DNA of 64,000 bases from UBA10364 sp905182675 (GCA_963933975.1 CAWVWE010000001.1:57072-121071), one strand, 5' to 3'; counted from the first letter of the stretch, positions 1-8,880 are shown. The notes: generated by a model from the letters alone, not told the origin. Program-made: numbers and translations.

Positions 1-451
1 TAACATAGGGCTCGTCTAAATCAACCCAGTAGCCCATTTGATCCGTCAGGTCTTTCCAAATACCGGTATAACGCATGACGGCTTTCTTACAAGCGTCATT
101 ATATTCTTCTACAGAAATGCTTTTCCCAATATCCTCCTTGGTGATGCCCAACTCTTTTTCTACTCCAAGTTCCACTGGTAGGCCATGGGTGTCCCATCCT
201 GCTTTGCGGTCAACAAGAAATCCTTTCTGGGTTTTGTACCTACAGAAAACATCCTTTAGAGAACGTCCCATCACATGGTGAATACCAGGAAGGCCATTTG
301 CACTAGGTGGTCCTTCGAAGAAAATCCATGGCTCCGCATCCTTGCGAGCAGTCAGGGTTTGTTCAAACACATGCGTTTCTTTCCAACGTTGTAAAACTGC
401 CTTATGGACGCTGGCTAAATCGAGGTGTGAATATTCTGGAAATGTATTCAT
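1..451 (-). CDS. ileS: Isoleucine-tRNA ligase, N-terminal part (cut by window edge)
   Basis: About 150 N-terminal codons of a class I aminoacyl-tRNA synthetase that charges tRNA-Ile in the cytoplasm. Starting at the ATG at 451, the protein carries the HIGH-type ATP-binding signature in GPPSANGLPGIHHVMGR, followed by DRKAGWDTHGLPVE, both typical of IleRS and of the Bacteroidota/eukaryote-like type. The rest of the gene, including the KMSKS loop and anticodon domain, lies left of the window. The start codon follows the stop of the RidA-family gene by only 4 bp, so the two are almost certainly cotranscribed. I see no defect in the visible part. Confidence 0.93.
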   Translation of the reverse strand, partial: MNTFPEYSHLDLASVHKAVLQRWKETHVFEQTLTARKDAEPWIFFEGPPSANGLPGIHHVMGRSLKDVFCRYKTQKGFLVDRKAGWDTHGLPVELGVEKELGITKEDIGKSISVEEYNDACKKAVMRYTGIWKDLTDQMGYWVDLDEPYV

Positions 452-455
452 GAGA

Positions 456-890
456 TTAGTCTACCGTGGCGATGCACTTTAGTTCGATGGCTATGGGAGT
501 TGGCAAGCTATTGATTGCCAATGTGGTTCTACAAGGCTGGTTTTCCTTGAAATATTCAGCATAAATACGGTTGAAAGTGTGAAAGTCACGCTTCATGTCG
601 ACCAAGAACACCGTAATATCTACTAATTCGTTCCAACTTGAGCCACTTGCTTCAAGAACGGCTTTGACATTGGCGAAAACGCTGTGCACCTGGGCTTCAA
701 AATCAAATGATTTAAAGTTTCCATTGTGGTCTAGATCTAAGCCGGGAACCCCACTGTCATTAGCATCGCTGCCTGCTGTTCGAGGTCCTACGCCGGATAA
801 AAACAAGAGGTTGCCTACCTTACGAGCATGCGGGTAAAGGCCAACTGGTTTTGGTGCGTTATCAGTTGAAATTTTCGTTGAATTGGACAT
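456..890 (-). CDS. RidA/YjgF family enamine/imine deaminase, aminomuconate-deaminase-like
   Basis: A 144-residue protein of the RidA (YER057c/UK114) family, trimeric cytosolic proteins that hydrolyse reactive enamines and imines. The family's C-terminal active-site block is present as CRTTLAINSLPTPIAIELK, with the Arg that binds the substrate carboxylate. It is somewhat longer than plain RidA (about 128 residues) because of an insert near residues 37-60 (PGLDLDHNGNFKSFDFEAQ), a shape I associate with 2-aminomuconate deaminases of the kynurenine/2-nitrobenzoate pathways. No other kynurenine gene is nearby, so the substrate is open. It is the first gene of a pair with ileS; a -7 element lies at 912-919. 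Confidence 0.85.
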   Translation of the reverse strand: MSNSTKISTDNAPKPVGLYPHARKVGNLLFLSGVGPRTAGSDANDSGVPGLDLDHNGNFKSFDFEAQVHSVFANVKAVLEASGSSWNELVDITVFLVDMKRDFHTFNRIYAEYFKENQPCRTTLAINSLPTPIAIELKCIATVD

Positions 891-911
891 ATTAGCTCTG
901 TTTTAATCCTG

Positions 912-919
912 CAAAAATA
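912..919 (-). promoter_or_regulatory. -7 element TATTTTTG for the ridA-like gene and ileS
   Basis: On the minus strand this reads TATTTTTG, a full match to the Bacteroidota -7 consensus TAnnTTTG, 21 bp before the ATG at 890. I see no TTG about 20 bp further upstream, so the match is one-sided. Confidence 0.45.
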
Positions 920-980
920 AGGAATGCTCTTTGGAAGGCCTCTAGATTTTGTCGCGAGTCAGAAATAAAACTTAGTGTTG

Positions 981-1013
981 TTTGGACACTAACTAATAAT
1001 TACTATATATTTG
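981..1013 (+). promoter_or_regulatory. Predicted promoter of the secA leader
   Basis: TTTG at 981-984, a 21-bp spacer and TATATTTG at 1006-1013 match the Bacteroidota sigma-ABfr consensus at both elements. Transcription should start near 1018-1020, just before an ATG at 1021 and about 325 nt before the secA start. Confidence 0.6.
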
Positions 1014-1020
1014 CACCTGT

Positions 1021-1104
1021 ATGTTAAGATTGGTGGTTCTTTCTTTTCATGCTTCTGTGATAGGTTCTAGGGGCTATTTGATAGAATTTTTAAGATGTTA
1101 CTGA
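1021..1104 (+). CDS. Candidate 27-codon leader ORF upstream of secA
   Basis: ATG at 1021, TGA at 1102-1104. The start lies almost at the predicted transcription start, so the ORF would be leaderless or nearly so. The peptide begins MLRLVVLSFHASVIG and ends with residues FLRCY. Codons 17-21 (R-G-Y-L-I) are exactly the 5' arm of the downstream terminator-like stem (1069-1081), and the stop lies in its loop. This is the geometry of a transcription-attenuation leader peptide. Nothing beyond that geometry shows it is translated, and I do not recognise the peptide. Confidence 0.35.
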   Translation: MLRLVVLSFHASVIGSRGYLIEFLRCY

Positions 1105-1149
1105 GCCGATTTTTAACATCCGAGAATACTTTCAAATACCCCTTTTTTT
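1069..1149 (+). terminator. Terminator-like structure in the secA leader (attenuator or sRNA end)
   Basis: AGGGGCTATTTGA (1069-1081) pairs with TCAAATACCCCT (1132-1143) over 12 bp with one bulged C at 1074. The four G-C pairs sit next to a run of T that extends to 1149. The loop holds a second perfect 7-bp stem, GATGTTA (1094-1100) with TAACATC (1114-1120). The structure is U-tailed only on the plus strand. Because the upstream genes run the other way, it can only act on transcripts begun at the promoter at 981-1013, that is, on the secA leader or on a short RNA of about 130 nt. Confidence 0.5.
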
Positions 1150-1161
1150 ATGCCCTAAAAT

Positions 1162-1350
1162 GTGGGAAACGAATATTTCTCTGCCAAAAGCAAACATTAT
1201 TCGTTCAGAATCGCTGCTATCTCTGACATTGTGTCTATTTTTCCACTTACCCTTTATTTTGGTGCTTTTTTAGTGCTTTTAAAGCCTGTGCTTATTGCAC
1301 ACCGATTATTTTTGTGGACTATATTTAAGAAGACGACAGCCTCATGCTGA
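1162..1350 (+). CDS. Candidate 62-codon ORF overlapping the secA start
   Basis: A GTG-started frame whose stop TGA (1348-1350) overlaps the secA ATG in ATGCTGA. The peptide has a charged first third and a hydrophobic stretch from about residue 23 to 56, so it could be a small membrane or secreted-type peptide coupled to secA translation. No ATG is available in this frame, and a stop lies just upstream of the GTG. GTG starts are rare in this phylum, so it may be chance. I cannot assign a family. Confidence 0.2.
   Translation: MGNEYFSAKSKHYSFRIAAISDIVSIFPLTLYFGAFLVLLKPVLIAHRLFLWTIFKKTTASC
1307..1314 (+). promoter_or_regulatory. Possible proximal secA promoter (-7 element TATTTTTG)
   Basis: TATTTTTG matches TAnnTTTG and lies 29 bp before the secA ATG, a normal distance. 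No TTG sits at the right spacing upstream. If real, it would let secA be transcribed without the long leader. Confidence 0.35.
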
Positions 1351-4300
1351 AATTCATATCTAAACTTGTTGGATCGAAGAGCGATCGTGATTTAAAGAAA
1401 TTACAACCCTTCGTTACAGAAATCAATACCTATTCGCAGCATATCGCAGCGATGAGCAATGATGAGCTCAGGGCGAAAACCATTTCTTTTAAAGATGCTA
1501 TTTCACAAGCGACAGCGGAATTGGAGAAGGAGAAGGCCGCCTTGTACGGCCAGATCGCTGAAACAGAGAATTACGATGCACGCGAGCCGTTTTATGAGCA
1601 GATTGAAGCCATAGATGTACAGGTTCTTGAGCAGATTGAAATAGTTCTTCTACAACTCCATCCCGAAGCTTTTGGTATTATGCGTGAAACGTCAAAGCGT
1701 TTTACGGAAGGAGATGTGAAAGCGAAGGCTACAGATCTTGATAGGGAATTGGCCAAGAGTCAACCACACATTACCATAAATGGTGACGAGGTCATTTACT
1801 CCAACACATGGAAAGCGGCAGGCGCTGATATAACATGGAACATGGTTCATTATGACGTACAACTCATAGGTGGTACGGTACTTCACGAAGGAAAAATAGC
1901 AGAAATGCAAACGGGTGAAGGGAAAACCTTAGTAGCAACACTCCCTGTATATTTAAATGCTCTAGCAGGCAGAGGCGTTCACGTCGTTACCGTGAATGAC
2001 TATCTCGCTAAGCGTGATAGCGAATGGATGGCACCGGTATTTAACTTCCATGGCTTGACAATCGATTGTATTGACAAACACCAATCAAACTCAGAAGAAC
2101 GTCGTTTGGCGTACTACAGTGACATTACGTATGGTACTAATAATGAGTTTGGTTTTGATTATCTACGTGATAACATGGCCCGTCGCGATGAAGATCGGGT
2201 TCAGACCAGGGGACATCATTTTGCCATTGTAGATGAGGTCGATAGCGTTTTAATCGATGACGCAAGAACGCCGTTGATCATTTCTGGTCCAACTCCTAAA
2301 GGAGATCAGCACCAATTTAACGATCTCAAGCCTTTTGTCGAGGATTTAATGACGGCTCAAAAAAACTTAGTTCAAAAGGAATTAAGTGAAGCCAAGAAAC
2401 TCATTGCTGAGGGCAAGGTGGATGAAGGTGGAGAGAAATTACTTAGAGCTTACCGCGGCCTACCGAAGTCGAAGCCACTTATTAAGTTCTTGTCCCAAGA
2501 CGGCATGAAGTCTATTCTACATAAATCCGAAGGGGTGTTTTTGCAGGAGCAAGGCAAAAAAATGAAACTCATTGATGAGGAATTGTTTTTTACCATTGAA
2601 GAGAAGAACAATCAAATTGATTTGACCGGAAACGGAACGGAGCTCATTTCAAAAAGTACGGCAAAAGACTTCTTTGTGATGCCGGATATTACATTAGAGC
2701 TGAGTCTTCTTGAAGATGCGGAAATCAGTATTGATGATAAGGCGCAACAGAAAGATAAGATCTTGTTGGATTATGGGATAAAATCTGAGCGCATTCACAC
2801 GGTGAATCAATTGCTCAAAGCCTATGCCTTGTTTGAGAAGGACACGGAGTATGTCATTATGGACAACAAAGTGAAAATTGTTGATGAGCAAACCGGTCGG
2901 ATCATGGAAGGACGCCGCTATTCTGATGGTCTTCATCAAGCCATTGAAGCTAAGGAGCATGTCAAAATTGAGGCAGCCACCCAAACTTACGCAACGATCA
3001 CCCTACAGAATTACTTTAGAATGTACCACAAGCTTGCGGGCATGACGGGTACTGCAGAAACAGAAGCAGGTGAGTTTTGGGAGATTTATAAGTTGGAAGT
3101 TGTTGTTATTCCTACAAACAGACCGGTTACAAGAGATGATCGTGAGGATTACGTTTTCAAGACAAATCGTGAAAAGTACACAGCTGTCATTGAGGAGATA
3201 GGCAAACTAAGGGATGCGGGAAGACCAATTCTAGTAGGAACGACCTCTGTTGAAATTTCAGAATTATTAGGCCGTACCCTAAAAATAAGCAAAGTTCCTC
3301 ACCAGGTCCTCAATGCTAAAATGCACCAAAAAGAGGCAGAGGTAATTGCCCAAGCGGGTCAGCCCGGCATGGTAACTATCGCAACGAACATGGCAGGTAG
3401 AGGGACAGATATTAAACTCTCGACAGAAGCGAAATCCTCAGGTGGTTTGGCCATAATAGGTACAGAACGTCATGACAGCCGTCGTGTGGATCGTCAGCTA
3501 CGTGGTCGCGCAGGTCGTCAAGGTGATGTGGGTTCTTCCCAATTCTTTGTCTCTTTGGAAGATAAGCTCATGCGCCTGTTTAATTCCGAGCGGATTTCAG
3601 GATTGATGGACAGACTAGGCCTTGAGGAAGGCGAAGTCATTCAGCACAGTATGGTCAGTAAATCCATTGAGCGTGCCCAGAAAAAAGTAGAAGAAAACAA
3701 CTTTGGTACCCGTAAGCGTCTATTGGAGTATGACGATGTGATGAACAGTCAGCGAACGGTGATTTACAAGCGTCGCGCGAATGCAATGAAAGGTGAGCGC
3801 ATTAAGGTGGATGTGGCTAACATGATTTATGATACCATAGCAGATCTTGTTGAGGCCCATCAATCTACCAAGGATTACGAAGCTTTTAAGCTGGACTTTC
3901 TCCTCACGTTCGCTTTCGAACCAGTGATGGAAACAACTGTTTTCAGCACGGCCACTTTAGATGAGGTATCTAATGAGTTCTTCAATCAAGCCTCTGCCTT
4001 CTATCTGGAAAAAGCGGCTCGTATTAGTGTTGCGGCACTACCCGTGTTCCAGCAAGTATATGATGACCCATCGAGCACTTTTGACAAAATATTAGTGCCA
4101 ATCACAGACGGTAAAAAAGCGCTTCAAGTTACCAGTGTACTACAAGAAGTTTTAGACACTCAAGGAACTAGTTTGATTTCGGATATTGAAAAAGGAATCT
4201 CCATTGCCATTATTGATGACCAATGGAAAGAGCACCTTCGTTCTATGGACGATTTACGCCAAAGTGTGCAGGGGGCGGTGTATGAGCAAAAGGATCCGTT

Positions 4301-4670
4301 GTTGATTTATAAGTTTGAGTCTTTTGAGTTATTCAAAGGATTGATTTCAAGGGTTAATCAAGAGATTGTAAGTTTTCTGTTTCGAGGAAACCTTCCCGAA
4401 AATAACCCCTCGCAAGTTCGCAGAGCTCCAGCCAATGGACCTAAGCAGCCTAAACTTCAAGAAGGACGCGCAGGAGATGCTCCGCAGCAGTCCAACCGGA
4501 ACGCGCCTCAGTCTCCACCAAGACGTACGACACCGGTAGTGAATACAGGCAAGGATTATGGACGAAATGATGCTGTCACTATACGGAACACCTCCACTGG
4601 TGAAGAGCAAAATGTGAAATATAAGAAGGCCCTGGTGTTAGCGTCACAAGGCTGGGTAATCGTAGACTAA
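1344..4670 (+). CDS. secA: Preprotein translocase ATPase SecA
   Basis: 1108-residue motor ATPase that drives unfolded proteins through SecYEG at the inner membrane. Visible: Walker A MQTGEGKT at residues 188-195, the DEAD-type box VDEVDSVLIDDARTPLIISG near 296-315, the TNMAGRGTDI motif and the QLRGRAGRQGD arginine-finger region. It is longer than proteobacterial SecA (about 900) through extra sequence around residues 330-480, as usual in Bacteroidota. The C-terminus ends in a GRNDAVTIRN...ALVLASQGWVIVD segment and lacks the Cys-rich zinc tail that binds SecB in proteobacteria. The ATG at 1344 gives the standard N-terminus. The RND gene follows after 10 bp. The long leader may carry regulation. 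Confidence 0.98.
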   Translation: MLKFISKLVGSKSDRDLKKLQPFVTEINTYSQHIAAMSNDELRAKTISFKDAISQATAELEKEKAALYGQIAETENYDAREPFYEQIEAIDVQVLEQIEIVLLQLHPEAFGIMRETSKRFTEGDVKAKATDLDRELAKSQPHITINGDEVIYSNTWKAAGADITWNMVHYDVQLIGGTVLHEGKIAEMQTGEGKTLVATLPVYLNALAGRGVHVVTVNDYLAKRDSEWMAPVFNFHGLTIDCIDKHQSNSEERRLAYYSDITYGTNNEFGFDYLRDNMARRDEDRVQTRGHHFAIVDEVDSVLIDDARTPLIISGPTPKGDQHQFNDLKPFVEDLMTAQKNLVQKELSEAKKLIAEGKVDEGGEKLLRAYRGLPKSKPLIKFLSQDGMKSILHKSEGVFLQEQGKKMKLIDEELFFTIEEKNNQIDLTGNGTELISKSTAKDFFVMPDITLELSLLEDAEISIDDKAQQKDKILLDYGIKSERIHTVNQLLKAYALFEKDTEYVIMDNKVKIVDEQTGRIMEGRRYSDGLHQAIEAKEHVKIEAATQTYATITLQNYFRMYHKLAGMTGTAETEAGEFWEIYKLEVVVIPTNRPVTRDDREDYVFKTNREKYTAVIEEIGKLRDAGRPILVGTTSVEISELLGRTLKISKVPHQVLNAKMHQKEAEVIAQAGQPGMVTIATNMAGRGTDIKLSTEAKSSGGLAIIGTERHDSRRVDRQLRGRAGRQGDVGSSQFFVSLEDKLMRLFNSERISGLMDRLGLEEGEVIQHSMVSKSIERAQKKVEENNFGTRKRLLEYDDVMNSQRTVIYKRRANAMKGERIKVDVANMIYDTIADLVEAHQSTKDYEAFKLDFLLTFAFEPVMETTVFSTATLDEVSNEFFNQASAFYLEKAARISVAALPVFQQVYDDPSSTFDKILVPITDGKKALQVTSVLQEVLDTQGTSLISDIEKGISIAIIDDQWKEHLRSMDDLRQSVQGAVYEQKDPLLIYKFESFELFKGLISRVNQEIVSFLFRGNLPENNPSQVRRAPANGPKQPKLQEGRAGDAPQQSNRNAPQSPPRRTTPVVNTGKDYGRNDAVTIRNTSTGEEQNVKYKKALVLASQGWVIVD

Positions 4671-4680
4671 TTAACGCGTT

Positions 4681-7059
4681 ATGTTTTGGAACTTTATCGC
4701 TAGAATCCTCTTAAGAAACAGACCTGCATGGCTCGCTTTATTGGCGCTGTCAACTGTTTTTATGATTTATCAGGGTTCGACTGTTAAAACGAGCTATGAG
4801 TTTGGTAAGCTCATGCCAGAAACAGATTCAGTATCTATAGATTATAATATGTTGGTCGAAGAGTTCGGACAGGCGTCCAACACGATCGTTATAGCTCTAG
4901 AAGATCAGGATTTTTTCAAAAAAGAGCACTTAGTTGATTGGTTACGTTTAGTTGATTCTTTAAAGAGTGTAGCGGGTATTACCAGTGTTCAGAGTTTGAC
5001 TGAAGCATATGGGTTGGAGATAGACAGTGCAACAGATAAATTGGCTCCATATGTGTTATTTGATTCACTTCCAGAGACTGGAGAAGAAGAAATATCATTA
5101 GAGGCGAGAGTCAAGTCTTGGCCCTTTTATAAAGGTGGCTTGTATTTTGGAGATACGTACATGATCATCCTGAGAATTGATGAGGCCTCTTTATACAATG
5201 CTAATATTTTGCCCATTGTAGAAGGAGCAAAAGGGCACATCTTAAGCTGGGAAGAATCCACGGGAAGAGATCTTCATATGAGTGGACTTCCGTGGTTGCG
5301 AATTGCGAATACGAAAAATCTTGAGGCAGAAATATTCAGAACGGTAGGCCTAACACTTTTGGTCACCGTGATTATTTTCTTTTTATTCCTCAAGAGTATA
5401 AGAGCAACGGTTATTTCCTTTTCTATTGTGGTTCTCGGCGTTGTTTTTTCCCTAGGAGCCATGGGTTTACTCGGCTACGGAGTGAGTTTACTAACCTCCC
5501 TGGTACCTCCATTGATTATCGTGATTGGGGTACCTAACTGTATTTACCTCATCAATAAATACCACCAAGAATATAAAAAACACGGGAATCAGGTATTGGC
5601 AATTCAGCGTGTTGTGAAAAAGGTTGGATATATCGCGTTGATCACAAATACCACCACGGCTTTGGGCTTTGCGGCATTCATACTTACAGATTCTGGAAAT
5701 CTTGTGGAATTTGGGGTAATAAGTTCGATAAGCATCATGATGGTTTTTGTGCTTTCTATGATCTTAATTCCTGTCATTTATAGCTATTTGTCTCCTCCAA
5801 AGGAGCGTCATATGAATCACTTTGACATTGCTTGGCTGGTCAAGTTTTTAGACTTCTTAGATTTCGCAGTAGGGAACAAAAGAACGTTAATCTACTCGAT
5901 TACTGGGATTCTTTCTGTGATTGCTGTGTTCGGTTTATTTAGAATCGAAACCGCAGGAAATATCACATCAGACTTTACTAAGACGGGACATATTTATAAG
6001 GATGTCAAGTACTTCGAACGCTCTTTTGGCGGCGTAATTCCTTTGGATATTATCATAGACACAAAGCGCGAAGGTGGCGTTGAAAAGCTCTCCACCCTCC
6101 GCCGTATAGAACAATTACAAGATTCATTATCATTACTTCCAGAGCTCAGTCGGTCAATTTCCGTAGTAGATTTCGTGAAGTTCGCTAAACAAGGAGTCAT
6201 GTTTGGGAACCCTGACATGTATGCTCTGCCTACGCGAAGTGAGCAGCAGTGGTTGTTGACCTATCTTCCTCGTGGTACTAAGGATGAAACAGGATTAGCC
6301 AGTAGCATGGTGACCGCAGATGGTCGTAAGGCTCGAATCACTGTACAAATGGCAGATCTGAGTACACCAGAGATGCGTGAACTGACGAACCGTGTTGAGA
6401 AAATGGTCTCTAATATTTTCCCTAATAAAGGGTTTGACGTGACCATAACCGGTGCGTCGATTAAATTCATTAGGTCGACCACCTATTTGGTGAATAACCT
6501 GATATTTTCATTAACATTAGCCGTTCTGGCGATATCCCTAATCATGGCACTTTTATTCATGAGTTGGAGAATGGTGCTGATCTCATTAATACCAAACCTT
6601 ATTCCAATGTTAATCACAGCGGGTATCATGGGTTTTGCAGGAATCCCCTTAAAACCATCAACGATACTTGTCTTTAGCATTGCTTTTGGTATTTCGGTGG
6701 ATGATAGTCTACATTTTTTAGCAAAGTATAGACAGGAACTCAAGGCGAATAACTGGAATATTTCCTGGGCAGTAAAAAGCTCCATTATGGAAACAGGATT
6801 AAGTATGTTTTATACATCGATTGTTCTTTTCTGTGGTTTTTCAGTGTTTACTACTTCGAATTATGGTGGCACACAGGCGCTAGGGCTCTTGACGTCAATA
6901 ACGCTGTTAATCGCTATGTTGAGCAATCTATTGTTGCTGCCATCGTTCTTACTCACCATGGAAAAGTGGATTACGAAAAAAGACTTGAGCGACAACATCC
7001 TTGATATTTACGATCCGGAAGTGGACCCTTCGGAGGACGATGAAAACAATATATTATGA
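4681..7059 (+). CDS. RND/MMPL-family exporter
   Basis: 792-residue polytopic inner-membrane protein of the RND superfamily (MMPL/sterol-sensing type). Two homologous halves are visible: one N-terminal helix near residues 12-30, a soluble loop, then a five-to-six-helix bundle near 215-375, and again a helix near 400-420, a second loop to about 595 and a second bundle near 600-775. The second bundle has GISVDDSLHFLAKYRQEL, a typical relay-site segment with paired acidic residues. Such proteins export lipids or hydrophobic compounds by proton motive force; the substrate is unknown. It follows secA closely and overlaps rmlA by 4 bp (ATGA), which suggests one transcript. Confidence 0.85.
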   Translation: MFWNFIARILLRNRPAWLALLALSTVFMIYQGSTVKTSYEFGKLMPETDSVSIDYNMLVEEFGQASNTIVIALEDQDFFKKEHLVDWLRLVDSLKSVAGITSVQSLTEAYGLEIDSATDKLAPYVLFDSLPETGEEEISLEARVKSWPFYKGGLYFGDTYMIILRIDEASLYNANILPIVEGAKGHILSWEESTGRDLHMSGLPWLRIANTKNLEAEIFRTVGLTLLVTVIIFFLFLKSIRATVISFSIVVLGVVFSLGAMGLLGYGVSLLTSLVPPLIIVIGVPNCIYLINKYHQEYKKHGNQVLAIQRVVKKVGYIALITNTTTALGFAAFILTDSGNLVEFGVISSISIMMVFVLSMILIPVIYSYLSPPKERHMNHFDIAWLVKFLDFLDFAVGNKRTLIYSITGILSVIAVFGLFRIETAGNITSDFTKTGHIYKDVKYFERSFGGVIPLDIIIDTKREGGVEKLSTLRRIEQLQDSLSLLPELSRSISVVDFVKFAKQGVMFGNPDMYALPTRSEQQWLLTYLPRGTKDETGLASSMVTADGRKARITVQMADLSTPEMRELTNRVEKMVSNIFPNKGFDVTITGASIKFIRSTTYLVNNLIFSLTLAVLAISLIMALLFMSWRMVLISLIPNLIPMLITAGIMGFAGIPLKPSTILVFSIAFGISVDDSLHFLAKYRQELKANNWNISWAVKSSIMETGLSMFYTSIVLFCGFSVFTTSNYGGTQALGLLTSITLLIAMLSNLLLLPSFLLTMEKWITKKDLSDNILDIYDPEVDPSEDDENNIL

Positions 7060-7916
7060 AAGGAATAATTCTAGCCGGAGGATCCGGTACCCGTTTACAC
7101 CCATTGACTTTAGCAGTTAGTAAGCAACTGCTTCCGGTCTATGACAAGCCCATGATCTATTATCCACTGAGCACGTTGATGCAGGCAGGCATTCGCGAGA
7201 TATTGATCATCACTACGCCGCATGACGCACCATTGTTTGAGAAGCTTTTAGGCGATGGTAGTGAGTTGGGTTGTGATTTTCGGTATTCGATTCAAGAAAA
7301 TCCTGAGGGGTTAGCCCAGGCTTTTATTCTTGGGGCGGAGTTCATAGGGGACGATAGCGTTGCACTGATTTTAGGCGATAACATTTTCTATGGTTCCTCC
7401 ATGGCAAAGGTCCTTAAGGATAGTAAAGACCCAAGTGGTGGTGTGGTTTTCGCTTACAGAGTGAGTGATCCAGAACGCTATGGTGTGGTAGAATTTGACC
7501 AGAATATGAAGGCATTGTCTATTGAAGAGAAGCCGGAAGACCCTAAGAGTGATTATGCAGTTCCAGGTTTGTATTTCTATGACAACCGCGTTGTCGGTAT
7601 CGCTAAAGATTTGAAACCTAGCCCAAGGGGAGAACTAGAAATTACAGACATCAATAAGATCTATCTGGAGATGGATGCTTTAGAGGTAGGGGTATTAGAC
7701 CGTGGAACTGCATGGCTTGATACAGGTACCTTCGCAAGTCTTCAACAGGCTGGACAGTTCGTTGAGGTGATTGAGGAGCGTCAAGGTTTGAAGGTGGGCT
7801 GTATTGAAGAGGTTGCTTACGAGCAAGGCTTCATAGATACCGCACAACTCAGAAAAATAGCCCAACCCCTCGTTAAAAGTGGGTATGGACAGTACCTACT
7901 TAAACTTCTGAAGTAA
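7056..7916 (+). CDS. rmlA: Glucose-1-phosphate thymidylyltransferase
   Basis: 286 residues, the normal length of RmlA/RfbA. It makes dTDP-glucose from dTTP and glucose-1-phosphate, the first step to dTDP-rhamnose and related surface sugars. The nucleotide-binding signature GGSGTRLHPLT starts at residue 8, and further family blocks are SKQLLPVYDKPMIYYPLSTL, LGDNIFYG, EEKPEDPKSDYAVPGLYFYD and the metal/sugar region GRGTAWLDTG-like DRGTAWLDTGT. The rest of the rml pathway is not in the window. Start ATG overlaps the exporter stop, and the polyprenyl synthase begins 2 bp after its stop, so translation is probably coupled. Confidence 0.95.
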   Translation: MKGIILAGGSGTRLHPLTLAVSKQLLPVYDKPMIYYPLSTLMQAGIREILIITTPHDAPLFEKLLGDGSELGCDFRYSIQENPEGLAQAFILGAEFIGDDSVALILGDNIFYGSSMAKVLKDSKDPSGGVVFAYRVSDPERYGVVEFDQNMKALSIEEKPEDPKSDYAVPGLYFYDNRVVGIAKDLKPSPRGELEITDINKIYLEMDALEVGVLDRGTAWLDTGTFASLQQAGQFVEVIEERQGLKVGCIEEVAYEQGFIDTAQLRKIAQPLVKSGYGQYLLKLLK

Positions 7917-7917
7917 T

Positions 7918-8880
7918 ATGCTAAAACTGGCAGCTTTACAACAGCTCTTTCAGGCTGAACTGGATCAATTAAACCTTGGCAAAACCCCTGCAAAGTTATA
8001 TGATCCCATGCATTACATTATGGGACTCGGAGGAAAGCGTTTGCGCCCCATTCTAAGTCTTATGGGCGCTGGAATTTATGGATCTCCTTCGAAAGCCATG
8101 CCGCAAGCTTTAGCCATAGAGTTATTTCATAATTTTTCGTTGATTCATGACGATATTATGGACGAAGCCCCTATTCGAAGAGGCAAGACTACCGTGCATA
8201 AAAAATGGAATGATAATGTAGGCATCCTTTCTGGCGACGGCATGCTCGTAAAAGCTTACCAGTACGTCGCTCAATGCGATGCTTCTGTGCTGCCAGAGGT
8301 ATTGACTACTTTTTCCCAAACGGCATTAGAGGTGTGCGAAGGCCAGCAGATGGATATGGATTTCGAATCTATGGATGTGGTTGCTGCAGACGCTTACATA
8401 AAAATGATCCAATTCAAAACTTCTGTTCTTCTGGGTTGCGCCATGAAAGTTGGAGCCTTGGTGGGTGGTGCGACGGTAAATGACGCTAATTTATTGTATG
8501 AATTTGCCATGTTATTAGGAACATCATTTCAGATTAAGGATGACTATTTGGATGTTTATGGTGATCCGGAAAAATTTGGAAAGCAAGTAGGTGGTGACAT
8601 CATCAGCAATAAAAAGACCTTATTGTGGATTGAAGCAGAAAAGCGTTCTGAGATGGAAGGTGTGGATTTTGCATCTTTCGCTAGGATGACCACGGAAGTT
8701 CAGAAAGTGAAGGCATTTCAGGAATTATATAGCACGTTAGGAGTGGACCAATATGCCAAAGAACAAATGGCGCATTACTATGAGTTGTCTTTATTGGCTT
8801 TGAGTAAGGTAGATCTTCCAAGCGATCAACTAGAGCCTTTACGCGAATTTGCGGCATGGCTGTACACCCGTGAATCTTAA
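7918..8880 (+). CDS. Trans-polyprenyl diphosphate synthase
   Basis: 320-residue isoprenyl diphosphate synthase that condenses isopentenyl diphosphate onto an allylic primer. GGKRLRP binds diphosphate near residue 40. The first Asp-rich motif DDIMD is at 78-82 and the second DDYLD at 208-212, followed by GKQVGGDIISNKKT. Residues before the first motif (FHNFSLIHDD) lack large aromatic blocks directly upstream, so product length cannot be read with certainty. Octaprenyl/solanesyl (menaquinone side chain) or a C15-C20 product are both possible. It sits between rmlA and purD on the same strand. Confidence 0.9.
   Translation: MLKLAALQQLFQAELDQLNLGKTPAKLYDPMHYIMGLGGKRLRPILSLMGAGIYGSPSKAMPQALAIELFHNFSLIHDDIMDEAPIRRGKTTVHKKWNDNVGILSGDGMLVKAYQYVAQCDASVLPEVLTTFSQTALEVCEGQQMDMDFESMDVVAADAYIKMIQFKTSVLLGCAMKVGALVGGATVNDANLLYEFAMLLGTSFQIKDDYLDVYGDPEKFGKQVGGDIISNKKTLLWIEAEKRSEMEGVDFASFARMTTEVQKVKAFQELYSTLGVDQYAKEQMAHYYELSLLALSKVDLPSDQLEPLREFAAWLYTRES

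Noticed and set aside
1160..1273. ATG-started 37-codon frame in the secA leader
   Set aside because: Overlaps the longer candidate at 1162 in another frame, does not reach secA and shows no supporting signal.
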